DNA of 64,000 bases from Kovacikia minuta CCNUW1 (GCF_020091585.1 NZ_CP083582.1:5094536-5158535), one strand, 5' to 3'; positions 50,107 through 59,000 are shown, numbered from the stretch's first letter. The notes: generated by a model not told the origin, from the sequence alone. A program made the numbers and translations.

Positions 50107-50772
50107 TGGGGGGCTAAATGAACAGTAGATGACTTTTGAGCCAAATTGCAGTCAACAGGCCTTTCCTCACGCCAAAATTTGTTTGGTTATGAAACCACTT
50201 ATCGCTTTAGTTTCAAACTTTTTCTTCAAACACCTTATTTATCCAAACCTCAATCGCAAGATCCGGACGGATACGAATTCAATTTGGGTCACAACATCGA
50301 CTTCCAGGACAGGTGACTGAAGTTTGAAAATTTGTAACCATTTTCCATCACCGACGCACAACTTTTAGACACAAAGAGGACAGCCCACACTCCCCACTCC
50401 CGATTGTCTGGTCAGAAACGAATGGTTTCCTCACGAACTGGCGCACTCATTCAGGATGGAAATTGCGGCAATTTCTTATACCGATTCCCTCCATTGTTAT
50501 ATCAATCCCTCTACCATCCCAACTCATCAAAATGGGTGAACGATCGCTGGAATAAACGTACTAAAACCAGTTTGATTTCGATAAACTGCTCAAATTTTGG
50601 GCTGCATTCTAAGAAACCTCAGCTTCCAGGGATACAGTACCCATGTTCTCATTACAGAAGCGATAAGCTAAACACGGAAAACAATTGAACCCTGATTGGC
50701 TCATAATATTCATCTTTGTTTACAACCATAGTATTCTCTAGAATAAATACGAAAATACGATTTAACAGTCCT
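50107..50772. other. Spacer, about 665 bp, between divergent genes
   Basis: No convincing gene. Short open frames at 50129-50320 and 50404-50688 (+) lack motifs and ribosome sites. It contains divergent promoters for the PAS-LuxR gene and psb32 that I cannot pinpoint. Confidence 0.45.
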
Positions 50773-51496
50773 ATGAAATCGCTTCTCAACCAACTCCACG
50801 GCTGGAGCAGCTTACTTCGACGGTTGTTCCTGTCGTTCGCAACTTTAGTCCTGGTCATGCAACTGGTGGCCGCCCCTGTTTACGCAATTGGGGCATCTGA
50901 AATTCCCGAACCCGATCCTGGAATCTGGGTGGTTGATAAAGCCGAAATTTTAAGCCGAGCCAATGAGAGCAAAATTAATACTGAATCTGAATGCCCTGGC
51001 AGAAAAAACCGGGTACGAAGTTCATTTCGTCACCATTCACCGTCTGGATTATGACGAAACTGCCCAGAGTTTTGCTGACGAGCTGTTTGAGAAGTGGTTT
51101 ACAACGCCGGAGAGTCGGGCAAATCAAACGCTCCTGGTGATTGATAACCTGACCAACAACACAGGCATTCACACGGGCGAAAAGGTGAAGGAAATCATGC
51201 CAGATGAGATTGCCAGAAGCGTGGCCCAGGAAACAGTGCTGATTCCTTTGAAAGAAGGGAATAGGTATAATCAGGCGTTTCTGGGAGCGAGCGATCGTTT
51301 GGTTGCGGTTTTATCGGGTAGACCTGATCCGGGTCCCCCCGAATTGGAGGATAACGTTCAGGTTGAAGGCACCTTTGCGACCCGTGAAGAAACTCAATCC
51401 AGTAATGCAACTTTTTGGGTGATTACATTTTTGGTCGTTGCTACGATCGTGCCCATGGCAACCTATTATTTCTATTTGTATTTGCAGTCACGCTAG
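50773..51496 (+). CDS. psb32: Psb32-like TPM-domain protein (one-base frameshift)
   Basis: Restored length 240 residues: signal peptide (about 1-40, APVYA), TPM domain starting PEPDPGIWVVDKAEIL and continuing with EVHFVTIHRLDYDETAQSFA, then FEKWFTTPES, LLVIDN and AFLGASDRLVAVLSG, and a C-terminal TM helix (TFWVITFLVVATIVPMATYY). This matches cyanobacterial Psb32, a thylakoid protein linked to photosystem II protection and repair. It is printed as two overlapping frames (to 51054 and from 50963) because of an extra T at 50986. Without it INTE joins LNALAEKTGYEV. Alternative: another TPM-domain protein. Confidence 0.84.
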
Positions 51497-51510
51497 GCTG
51501 GTTATCGGTG

Positions 51511-51565
51511 TCAGGTGCCAGATGCCCAGGTGTCAGGTTCAGGTGTCAGGTGTCAAGTGATCGTT
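51511..51565. repeat. STRR (GGTGTCA)n
   Basis: Degenerate GGTGTCA heptamers after the psb32 stop, followed to about 51660 by CTAGCTCCTAGCC-type repeats. Confidence 0.75.
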
Positions 51566-51665
51566 TGGTTGTCCCACTTAAAAGGTAGAATCTTACCTCG
51601 TGGCTCTCGTTTCCTGTTCCCGAATACCTCCTAATCCCTAGCTCCTAGCCTCTAGCTCCTGCAAT

Positions 51666-52091
51666 CTAATCCTGCACATACTCCTGCCCGTTGAATAGCG
51701 CTGCCTCTGCCCGTTGAAACTCACGCCCCAGGTAGGCGGCGTGATCCAGAAAGGTAATTGGGCAGGGTTTATTTTGCTCAAAAATCTGAACACAGATTTC
51801 CTTAGCAGTTCTGCCCCTGTAGATTGCGTCAGGAGAACGCTCTACCTTACCCCGTGTGGGGATGGGTTCCCCTGTTTCGGGGTCACAGGCTAAGCCGCGA
51901 TCGTTAATCACGTTTGTAAAGTGCTTAGCATAAATTAGCTTTTCATCCCGATCCAGATAAATAATGAAATATCCACCAGGGTCGAGTTCTATATAACGCT
52001 TAGAAAGTTTTTGATCAATTTCAGTTGCAATTGTAATGGTCTGCTCTGTCGTGGTCACGATCCTTACCCAAAAGATTTTGTAAACCTGCAT
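51666..52091 (-). CDS. DUF4346-type protein
   Basis: About 141 residues if started at ATG 52091; a GTG at 52058 (just before TTTEQT) is also plausible. The open frame extends to 52157 but that part lies in a TATAGC-family MITE. Conserved blocks: RYIELDPGGYFIIYLDRDEK, LIYAKHFTNVINDRGLACDP, ETGEPIPTRGK, GRTAKEICVQIFE, DHAAYLGREFQRAEAAL and GQEYVQD. This is the DUF4346 family widespread in cyanobacteria and also found fused to dihydropteroate-synthase-like proteins elsewhere. Molecular function unknown. Confidence 0.85.
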   Translation of the reverse strand: MQVYKIFWVRIVTTTEQTITIATEIDQKLSKRYIELDPGGYFIIYLDRDEKLIYAKHFTNVINDRGLACDPETGEPIPTRGKVERSPDAIYRGRTAKEICVQIFEQNKPCPITFLDHAAYLGREFQRAEAALFNGQEYVQD

Positions 52092-52130
52092 ACATCTTAA
52101 ACGAATCATCCAATCTGGCGATCTGACCGA

Positions 52131-52218
52131 TCGCGATCCGATTTGGATTGTGAGCAAGGATTCTATCGAAATCCTTGCTCACAAAGCTTCTCCAACTCAC
52201 ACCTGATTGAGGCTTGTC
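52131..52218 (+). repeat. TATAGC-family MITE, copy D (diverged)
   Basis: GATCCGATTTGGATTGTGAGCAAGGAT, shown in part, with inner hairpin GCAAGGAT...ATCCTTGC and right end GAGGCTTGTCC, alignable to the copy at 57866-57958. A further fragment TTCACAAATGATTCAGAACTGCTACA is at about 52327. These fill much of the 52092-52551 spacer. Confidence 0.65.
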
Positions 52219-52551
52219 CTAAATTAGGAAAGCCCAATCCGGAAATCGCCCAAATAGAAAGATAGAAACGGTTTTAGTATCGAAAAAATGACATCCTGCT
52301 TGGGCATTTTCTCGATAGCTTCTCATTTCACAAATGATTCAGAACTGCTACAAGTAATAAAGAGGGTGAGTCTCGTTTGATGATGGGTGATAGCCCCTTG
52401 ATTTCATCTGCGCTTTATTGTTTTTTTACAAGGTACTGTACACAATCTGGCTCGACAGCAGCCATCTAGAGTCAGAAAAATCTGACCGTTGTTTCAGTTA
52501 TTCCTGACATCTAGGGAACGCTAACTGTTGTTGCGAGGTATCCTCAAAACG

Positions 52552-53091
52552 ATGATGAATTCTTTTATTCCCAACGAAATTGCGGTCGCTCCCAATCCTC
52601 TGGCATTAACGCCAAATTTGAAGCTGACAACCATTCCCATTGACGCTTATACCTGTTTCGAGCTGTGGATTCCGGCAAACATCCTGCTGTTGCCAGAGGA
52701 GGCGATGCTGTTGAAAGGCGATCGTTCCCGTTTAGAGGAAATTTGCGCCCGCTTGACCTGGTTGGTGGGGGCAAGGTTTGTCGGTAACGAAAGCCAAACT
52801 CCCCCAGTTCTAATCTATGACTGGCGCGAAGTTCAAAGCCAGATCCGAACTCTGAGTGAAGACTTTAATGCGATCGGCGTTACCTATCTGCCGCAGGCAA
52901 TTAGCCCGGATGCTGAAGATGACATTTCCCCTTCCTGGACTTTACGCCCACCCAGTTGGAATATCTCCCTGCTAAGCCTGAAACCTGTTAGCAGTGGCTT
53001 TGGGCTTGAAATACTCCCCTTCAGCCTGTCAATTTCGCTAGGAGAGTCCGTTACCAGGCGTGAAAAAGGGGCTGCCATTTTAATTGATTAG
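52552..53091 (+). CDS. Hypothetical cytoplasmic protein
   Basis: 179 residues from ATG 52552; an in-frame TTG is at 52528. No signal peptide or TM. Visible features: CFELWIPANILLLPEEAMLL, EEICARLTWLVGARFVGN, a YDWREVQSQIRTL helix and DISPSWTLRPPSWNI. No family recognised. It ends 52 bp before the nucleoside hydrolase ATG, so the two may be co-transcribed. Confidence 0.65.
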   Translation: MMNSFIPNEIAVAPNPLALTPNLKLTTIPIDAYTCFELWIPANILLLPEEAMLLKGDRSRLEEICARLTWLVGARFVGNESQTPPVLIYDWREVQSQIRTLSEDFNAIGVTYLPQAISPDAEDDISPSWTLRPPSWNISLLSLKPVSSGFGLEILPFSLSISLGESVTRREKGAAILID

Positions 53092-53143
53092 TTTACAGGT
53101 AAAAGAGGGGTACCCTGTACCTGTAACCTGTCCTCCAATTCCT

Positions 53144-54079
53144 ATGGCTGCCAAACCCATCATTATTGACTGTGATCCCGGAGCAGATGATGCGATCGCC
53201 CTATTTCTGGCGCTTGCCCCCACTGCATCGCTGGATGTGCTGGGCATTACCACCGTTGCCGGTAATGTTCCTCTGGGTTTGACCCAAAGAAACGCTCGCC
53301 AAATCTGTGAGCTGGCGGGGCGATCAGATTTACCTATCTATGCAGGTTGCCCCCGTCCCCTTTTGCGTCCGTTGCTGACAGCGGAAGAAGTCCACGGCAA
53401 AACCGGACTGGATGGAATTACCTTACCAGAACCGCAAATGCCCCTTCAAAAAAGCCACGCGGTTCATTTTTTGATTCAAACGTTGATGGAGTCATCCGGG
53501 GAGATTACCCTTGCTACGCTGGGTCCGTTGACCAATCTTGCCGTTGCCATTATCCAACAACCTGCAATCTGCACTCGGATCAAGGAAATTGTAGTGATGG
53601 GGGGAGCTATCACTCAGGGAAATGTGACCCCCTCCGCCGAATTCAACTTCTATGTCGATCCCCACGCTGCCCAGGTGGTTTGTACAGCAGGCATCCCGTT
53701 GACTCTGATTAACCTGGATGTAACCCATCAAGCGATCGCGACTCCCACCCGCATGGCAGCGATTCGGGCACTCAACACCCCTATTAGTACTGCCACCCTT
53801 GGGCTGTTGCAACACTACGGTGCTTTCGACATGCAACGTTATGGCACATCGGGTCCGTTCCTGCACGATCCCTGCGTAATTGCTTACCTGTTACAACCCG
53901 AACTGTTTACCTGTCGTCCTGCCTACATCGAGATTGAGACGACCAGCGAATTAACGATCGGGCGAACGGTCGTAGACAGGTGGCAGTCCACTGATCGCGC
54001 CCCCAATGCAAATGTTGCCCTATCGATTAATGCAGAAGGATTTTACCAACTGCTGACGCGATCGCTGGCTGAAGCGTAG
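53144..54079 (+). CDS. Inosine/uridine-preferring nucleoside hydrolase
   Basis: 311 residues. The IU-NH signature DCDPGADDA (9-17) supplies the Ca2+-binding Asp cluster; VAGNVPL, TLGPLTNLAVAI, VVMGGAITQGNVTPSAEFNF (Asn and Glu ligands) and LHDPCVIAYLL (C-terminal Asp ligand) complete the active site. It hydrolyses the N-glycosidic bond of purine and/or pyrimidine ribosides in salvage. ATG 53144 directly precedes the first strand; the frame upstream to 53084 is not conserved-looking. Confidence 0.94.
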   Translation: MAAKPIIIDCDPGADDAIALFLALAPTASLDVLGITTVAGNVPLGLTQRNARQICELAGRSDLPIYAGCPRPLLRPLLTAEEVHGKTGLDGITLPEPQMPLQKSHAVHFLIQTLMESSGEITLATLGPLTNLAVAIIQQPAICTRIKEIVVMGGAITQGNVTPSAEFNFYVDPHAAQVVCTAGIPLTLINLDVTHQAIATPTRMAAIRALNTPISTATLGLLQHYGAFDMQRYGTSGPFLHDPCVIAYLLQPELFTCRPAYIEIETTSELTIGRTVVDRWQSTDRAPNANVALSINAEGFYQLLTRSLAEA

Positions 54080-54160
54080 TGTTCGGGCATTCCCCACCCT
54101 CCCCTCTTTCATCCACCCATCCACCCCCTTCACCTGGGATTTTATTTATCCACTCATCCC

Positions 54161-54541
54161 CTATGGCTCCGGCTTACTGGCAGGAAAGCTTTGAGGTGGG
54201 GGCAATTGACTCCCAGAAGTTGAACTTTGCAGGAAGACGAATGCACTGCCCAAAAATACGACACCACCAAAAACCGCAAACAGCCACGGGTAGCCGGAAA
54301 CCTTGAAATCGCGCCAAAGCCTTGCCAGGGGGCGACTTTCTCGACGCAACATCTGTTCAGAGAGCAGTGGTTTCAGCGTGAACGGATCTCGAACATAATG
54401 ACCGCTCCAGCTCACAACCAATCGCTCACGGCAATACTGACACATCAATAGCCCTTTCAGTAACTTGTGGGGTTTCACTGCACCAGTACGATGGCAAATG
54501 GGGCAATTCGGGAAAGGCGAGTTAAAGGTCTGAGCATCCAT
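54161..54541 (-). CDS. Small zinc-ribbon membrane protein
   Basis: 126 residues. Two CxxC pairs (CPICH at about 13-17 and CQYCRE at about 34-39) form a likely zinc ribbon. A basic middle region is followed by one TM helix (WLFAVFGGVVFLGSAFVFL, about 88-106) and a Ser/Pro tail. Function unknown. It converges on the nucleoside hydrolase with about 80 bp of C-rich repeat between. Confidence 0.72.
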   Translation of the reverse strand: MDAQTFNSPFPNCPICHRTGAVKPHKLLKGLLMCQYCRERLVVSWSGHYVRDPFTLKPLLSEQMLRRESRPLARLWRDFKVSGYPWLFAVFGGVVFLGSAFVFLQSSTSGSQLPPPQSFPASKPEP

Positions 54542-55050
54542 TCGAATAATCTTCCCTGGTCTACCTACTTCGATATCAGTTTGTGACTCAGTTTGTTATT
54601 TGTAGTTATCAGAATTTATCTTTGGAAACTTCTAGGAACAAGCATAGCAAGCCCTGTTGGAGTGTACACTAGATATACGACCTTCAAGATTATTCTTAAA
54701 ATTATTTCCTGAATTTTTATTCTCGTTGGGGATACTTGTTTCCGGTTTTTCTGGAAAGAGGCAATGGAGAAGATGGTTCAGGAAAGCTGCCATCCAAATA
54801 CTCCGTTTGCCACCTGTCAGGTGCCTTTGTCTTAAGGGCTTTTGCCTTTTCAGTTGGCTGAGCCACTTGGTTTAGTTAAACGCTGCTGCATTTATGCATG
54901 GGAGTCAGGTTAACCGGAATCGGGTGGTTATTGTTGCCATGTTTAGCTTTTTAGCTTCGCGTAGCAGCAGCAATCTTTGCTGGCTCGCTGTTAAATCGTT
55001 TCCCTGTCACAAAATAGTCCGCGTATCACTCTCGTTTTCCTACCTGTCGA
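54542..55050. other. Spacer, about 510 bp, between divergent genes
   Basis: No convincing gene. Open frames at 54657-54875 and 54894-55235 (+) look random. It presumably carries the promoters of the zinc-ribbon gene and the ClC gene. Confidence 0.45.
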
Positions 55051-56976
55051 ATGACTGCTACCCCTTCCTCAAATACCCTGGTGCCAGAAAAAACGGACTA
55101 TCGGTTGCCAACCGCTTCCCTTGCAAGTACGCTCAATCGGTTACAGCTCTCTCCAGAAACAGTGGTGCTGATCCTGGCGCTGGTGATCGGCAGTGGAACG
55201 GGGCTGGCAGTTGTTCTGTTCCACTATTTGATTGAGAAAATTCATAGCCTCATGTTAGAGGGGGTAATGGGGGTAATTGCTCCCTGGGGTGCCTGGACTC
55301 TAGCCTGCATTCCCCTCCTGGGTGGTTTAGTGGTTGGTGTCATGCGCTGGCGCTGGCAGGATTTTGGTCCTGGGATTTCGTCTCTCATTTCGGCAGAACC
55401 GGGAACTCCGACTGTTTCCCCCGATCGTGCTACCGCAAAAGCAGTTGCCGCATCAGTTTCCTTGGGTTCAGGGGCTTCCCTTGGGCCTGAAGGTCCCAGC
55501 GTTGAAATTGGAGCAAATATTGGCTGGATGTTAGGTCAGGCATTACAGGTATCCCAGGAACGGCAGCGATTGCTGCTGGGAGCAGGAGCCGCCGCTGGCT
55601 TAGCTGCCGGGTTCAATGCTCCCATTGCAGGCATATTTTTTGCCCTCGAAGTTGTTCTGGGCACTACCTTTGCCACTTCAGCCGTAAGTGTGGTTCTACT
55701 GGCTGCGGTTGTTGCCGCCCTGATTGCCCAAATTGGCTTGGGAGGGCAACCCGCTTTCACCCTCCCCGTCTATGAGGTACGAAGTCTGCTGGAACTGCCC
55801 CTATATATTGGGCTAGGCTTATTTGCCAGCTTGGTTTCGATCGCCTACACCCAGGCAATCCGGTTGGCACAGCATTTTTTTCAAGGACAAATCAGCGGCT
55901 TTGGATGGATGGAACGGGTGCCCATCTTGCTTCGCCCGGCGATGGGTGGGCTTTGTGTCGGGCTGGTTGCACTTCTGTTTCCCCAGATTCTTGGCATTGG
56001 GTATGAAACCATTGAAGCGATGCTGCGGGATGTGCAGTTTCCAGTCCTCTTGCTATTAGGCTTACTTGTGATCAAGCTGGCAATGACCGCAGTTAGCCTG
56101 GGCAGTGGACTTGTGGGGGGGTTGTTTGCACCCGCGATGTTCCTGGGAGCTTCTTTGGGAGCTGCCTACGGCAAACTGTTGGCGATCGTGCTGCCCCTTG
56201 CTCCTGGCAGTATTGCGGCTCCTCCTGCCTACGCGATGGTGGGAATGGCAGCAGTTTTGGCAGCCAGTGCCCGTGCCCCTTTAACCGCAATTTTGTTGCT
56301 GTTTGAGTTAACCCGCGACTACCGCATTATCCTACCGTTGATGGCAGCAGTTGGCTTGAGTGCCTGGCTAATTGAACGGTTAAAGCCCATCGCTCGCAAT
56401 GCCGCTACCCTCCAGTCAACCGGGCTAAGTATGCAGCCTGACCAGAGTTCTAAAGTGCTGCTTCAGTTGCCAGTATTTCAAGCCATGCATCCGGATTTTT
56501 TAGCACTTCCTGCTTCCCTGTCGGTATTACAGGCTGGGCTTGCCTTAACCCGTCATCAATCCTACAGTGCCCTGGTGGTTGATGACGCTCATCAATTGGT
56601 TGGAATTGTGACCTTGCAGGATATCCGCCGCGCCATTTCCCATTGGGAACAGGAAGTAAATGTTCATCTAGAACAGGAATTTCCAGTTAGTCTGAAGAGT
56701 CAGAAGTTAGGCGAAATTTGCACAAAAGATTTAGTTTATATCTACCAGGATGAGCCAATTTCTGAAGCCCTGACGCGAATGGCAGCGCGAGGACTACGGC
56801 AACTTCCGGTTGTCGATCGGGAGAACCCCCGCCACATTCTGGGACTCCTTGAGCAAGAGAGAATTGACCTGATAGCCGGACTGGCTATGGTCAGACAAGC
56901 ACTCCATCCCTATCTGGAAACAACTCCTCCCCTGGAATCGCTTAGCTTGCCTGCCTCTAAACAGTCTGCTGCTTAG
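55051..56976 (+). CDS. ClC-family anion channel/transporter with CBS pair
   Basis: 641 residues: ClC membrane domain (about 35-450) and two C-terminal CBS domains (about 480-610). Filter motifs: GPGIS (106-110) at the GSGIP position, so Pro replaces the central Ser; GPEGPSVE (from 145) keeps the gating Glu (E147); NAPIAGIFFALEVVLG has Val where exchangers have the internal proton Glu. Val at that place is typical of ClC channels, and Pro in the GxGIP motif is linked to nitrate preference in plant AtCLCa. The anion and mode are therefore uncertain. The CBS pair suggests nucleotide control. Single gene. Confidence 0.93.
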   Translation: MTATPSSNTLVPEKTDYRLPTASLASTLNRLQLSPETVVLILALVIGSGTGLAVVLFHYLIEKIHSLMLEGVMGVIAPWGAWTLACIPLLGGLVVGVMRWRWQDFGPGISSLISAEPGTPTVSPDRATAKAVAASVSLGSGASLGPEGPSVEIGANIGWMLGQALQVSQERQRLLLGAGAAAGLAAGFNAPIAGIFFALEVVLGTTFATSAVSVVLLAAVVAALIAQIGLGGQPAFTLPVYEVRSLLELPLYIGLGLFASLVSIAYTQAIRLAQHFFQGQISGFGWMERVPILLRPAMGGLCVGLVALLFPQILGIGYETIEAMLRDVQFPVLLLLGLLVIKLAMTAVSLGSGLVGGLFAPAMFLGASLGAAYGKLLAIVLPLAPGSIAAPPAYAMVGMAAVLAASARAPLTAILLLFELTRDYRIILPLMAAVGLSAWLIERLKPIARNAATLQSTGLSMQPDQSSKVLLQLPVFQAMHPDFLALPASLSVLQAGLALTRHQSYSALVVDDAHQLVGIVTLQDIRRAISHWEQEVNVHLEQEFPVSLKSQKLGEICTKDLVYIYQDEPISEALTRMAARGLRQLPVVDRENPRHILGLLEQERIDLIAGLAMVRQALHPYLETTPPLESLSLPASKQSAA

Positions 56977-57111
56977 GGTTTGCTACAGCAATTCAATTTG
57001 AGTTGTGAGAAGCGTTTTCAGCATCAGCCATCAGCAGTTAGGGACTCGCTGAAAAATACATCCCGCTTTCATCCACCCCCTTCAAGCTGGGATTGTTTTT
57101 GCCCACCCATG

Positions 57112-57158
57112 CCTTAGCGGTCAGCGAGAAGCCGATAGCTACCTGCTGACCGCTAAGG
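57112..57158. terminator. Bidirectional hairpin between convergent ClC and cyAbrB genes
   Basis: A perfect 14-bp stem CCTTAGCGGTCAGC (57112-57125) / GCTGACCGCTAAGG (57145-57158) with a 19-nt loop, between two converging stop codons. The T-run is weak on both sides. Confidence 0.5.
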
Positions 57159-57211
57159 AATTCAATTTTGCCCCCAACCGATTTGGGGTTGCTTTCTCTC
57201 TAATTCGTAGA

Positions 57212-57604
57212 TTACTCTTCGTCTTCCTCGTTTTGATCAAGCTGTTTTAGATGAATATGCTTACGCCCCAGGGAAATTTCAAATTCATCACCCGGTCTAA
57301 GATCCATTTGTTTGGTGTAGGCTGCTCCAATGAGCAAGTTACCGTTTGACTGAACACTAATTCGATAACTGGCACTTCGCCCACCACGCCCATTTACAGC
57401 TTGCTTGCCGTCTAGCTCGATTCCTTCAGCGTCAATGAGCGCATTCAGAAATTTCATCATATTGACTCGTTCTACACCGTTTTTCGTAACTGTGTAGTAG
57501 CCGCACTCTCTTGCCTTTTGCTCTTTACTATAATTCTCCAGTTCCTTGACTTTCTTGAGCAGCGCTTCACCCGTCAATGGCTCAATCTTCTTCTTTTTAG
57601 ACAT
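57212..57604 (-). CDS. cyAbrB-family transcriptional regulator
   Basis: 130 residues: N-terminal Lys-rich start, LTGEALLKKVKELENYSKEQ, KARECGYYTVTKNGVERVNM, FLNALIDAEG, and a C-terminal AbrB-like swapped-hairpin domain (GRGGRSASYRISVQSNGNLL, GAAYTKQMDLRPGDEFEIS) ending in an acidic tail. This is the two-part cyanobacterial AbrB family (as sll0822/sll0359 in Synechocystis and CalA in Anabaena), global regulators of carbon and nitrogen metabolism and cell differentiation. It has its own promoter in the 970-bp upstream spacer. Confidence 0.94.
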   Translation of the reverse strand: MSKKKKIEPLTGEALLKKVKELENYSKEQKARECGYYTVTKNGVERVNMMKFLNALIDAEGIELDGKQAVNGRGGRSASYRISVQSNGNLLIGAAYTKQMDLRPGDEFEISLGRKHIHLKQLDQNEEDEE

Positions 57605-57865
57605 TAACTTAACTCGAAATTGCGTGGAGAGGGTTTTACTTTTGCCGATATTTGTCAGCGAGTGGCAATGATTATCAGCAATGTATAAAAGGCAGAAACC
57701 TTAGCTTTACGTTAGCTGATGAGATCATACTACACTGATCTCATTATTTTTCTAGCCCCTTGTTGAATTCCCAGCCAGAGCAAGATAATAGTTTAGACCT
57801 GACATAAGCCTATCCCCTCTTATCGTTGTGTATTCTTTATTAATGTCTACCTTCTAAATATTTGT

Positions 57866-57958
57866 TATGGCAGTCCTAAATCAGTTGTGAGATGGAGAGG
57901 CTTTTTGAACAGGGATTTCGATGGAACCCTTGCTCACAATCCAAACAGGATCGCTATA
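57866..57958 (-). repeat. TATAGC-family MITE, copy C (diverged)
   Basis: TATGGCAGTCC ... GGATCGCTATA, 93 bp. The hairpin core is AGGGATTTCGATGGAACCCT rather than the CCGGG core of copies A and B. It belongs to the same subfamily as 52131-52218. Confidence 0.75.
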
Positions 57959-58183
57959 GTAGTCACCGACTAGATAAAGCTAAGAAATGAACGATCAAGT
58001 AGAGATCGATCGCATGCTATGGATCTATCCCTTTCTATCTAATTAAAGCATCGCTATATGTAGCAGCAGAATCAGTATAAGAGGATATTTGAGCATTATC
58101 GAAAGCTTTTCTCTGAGAGCCTAGCATTTAGCAAAGAAGTTTTCAAACAATTGCAAAAAACCTGTTGTAAGCCCTTTGCCTAA

Positions 58184-58543
58184 GAGCATGTTTGAAAAGG
58201 TATGGACTGTCAGATACAACACTCAGAGATCCCCCCTACCCCCCCTTAAAAAGGCTACCGTGTACACACAAGTCGGAAATCTGTGAACACAAGTCCTGAA
58301 ACCCTTGCTCTGCCTCAACTTTGGAAATTGGCTGAAATCTCAATAATCTCGGCTTATTGAGAACCGGCAACGAGAAATCAAGGTTGTGGAGGATCAGGTT
58401 TTCGGAAAACGAATCAGCGATCGACTTGTGTGTACACCGTAGCCTTAAAAAGGGGGGAAACAGGCTTAAATCCCCCCTGATTAAGGGGGACCTAGGGGGA
58501 TCGCATCTTTGCTACCGACAGTAGGACTTTTCAAACACCCTCT
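58184..58543. mobile_element. Outer palindromic element, copy 2, carrying a nested insertion
   Basis: GAGCATGTTTGAAAAGG ... CTTTTCAAACACCCTC inverted ends, same architecture as 32775-33130 but with many base differences in the outer arms. It ends 31 bp from the truncated HTH gene. Confidence 0.85.
58255..58442. mobile_element. Nested 188-bp MITE-like insertion, copy 2
   Basis: Same inverted ends as 32846-33033 and, by eye, identical over 188 bp. The flanking duplication here is CCTTAAAAAGG, slightly different from copy 1, and it sits at the same point and orientation in the outer element. Confidence 0.88.
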
Positions 58544-58574
58544 AACACCTGCCGCCTGTTCTAACTGCCCTTCT

Positions 58575-59000
58575 CTAACTTTTTAATCGCTTCAAATAAT
58601 CCCAACCTCGTTGGGGCCACACTGATCTGCCAGTTTTTTGGGCAATCCAACGGGCAACCTTGGGACCAGACCACTCCCCTCCCTCTGGAGGAGGGCTTTT
58701 TAGGATATGTCGAAGTTCTTGTTGCTGTTCAGGGGTCAAGAGCGATCGCGGTGAAGGCTGTCTTTTCTGACTCCGATTTTGGATTGCAGACGGACCTTCA
58801 CGGTTGTAGCGGCGCACAATTTCTTTAGCATAGTCATAGTTCAAGCCCACGACCTGGGCTGCTTGCTTAATCGTCCACCGTTGGGAAATCAGGTGAATCA
58901 AATGCCAGCGACGGGCTTCAGTCGTATCTTGTGCCTGACGATAGAGACGTTTGATCTCTTCAAACGTTAAATGTGGATTGAGGTGGGCTTTTGGTGGCAT
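58575..59000 (-). CDS. Stand-alone winged-HTH protein (IS630-type transposase N-terminal part)
   Basis: 141 residues from ATG 59000; the frame further upstream is repeat-derived. Two helix-turn-helix units: ARRWHLIHLISQRWTIKQAA with VVGLNYDYAKEIVRRYNREG, then LTPEQQQELRHILKSPPPEG, WSGPKVARWIAQKTGRSVW and WDYLKRLKS. This matches the DNA-binding half of IS630/Tc1-like transposases, but the DDE half is missing; the outer mobile element begins 31 bp after the stop. It is either a domesticated DNA-binding protein or a truncated transposase. Confidence 0.75.
   Translation of the reverse strand: MPPKAHLNPHLTFEEIKRLYRQAQDTTEARRWHLIHLISQRWTIKQAAQVVGLNYDYAKEIVRRYNREGPSAIQNRSQKRQPSPRSLLTPEQQQELRHILKSPPPEGGEWSGPKVARWIAQKTGRSVWPQRGWDYLKRLKS

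Larger units (their letters stand above)
57605..58574. other. Spacer, about 970 bp, with mobile repeats
   Basis: It holds the cyAbrB promoter region (57605-57860, including TATA-rich stretches), a TATAGC MITE (57866-57958) and the second nested element (58184-58543). Nothing else is recognised. Confidence 0.65.

Noticed and set aside
13293-50986. Programmed ribosomal frameshifting or true pseudogenes at the seven broken genes
   Set aside because: No common slippery heptamer or downstream structure, unrelated gene families, and always +1 insertion. Base-calling error is simpler, though it cannot be proved here.
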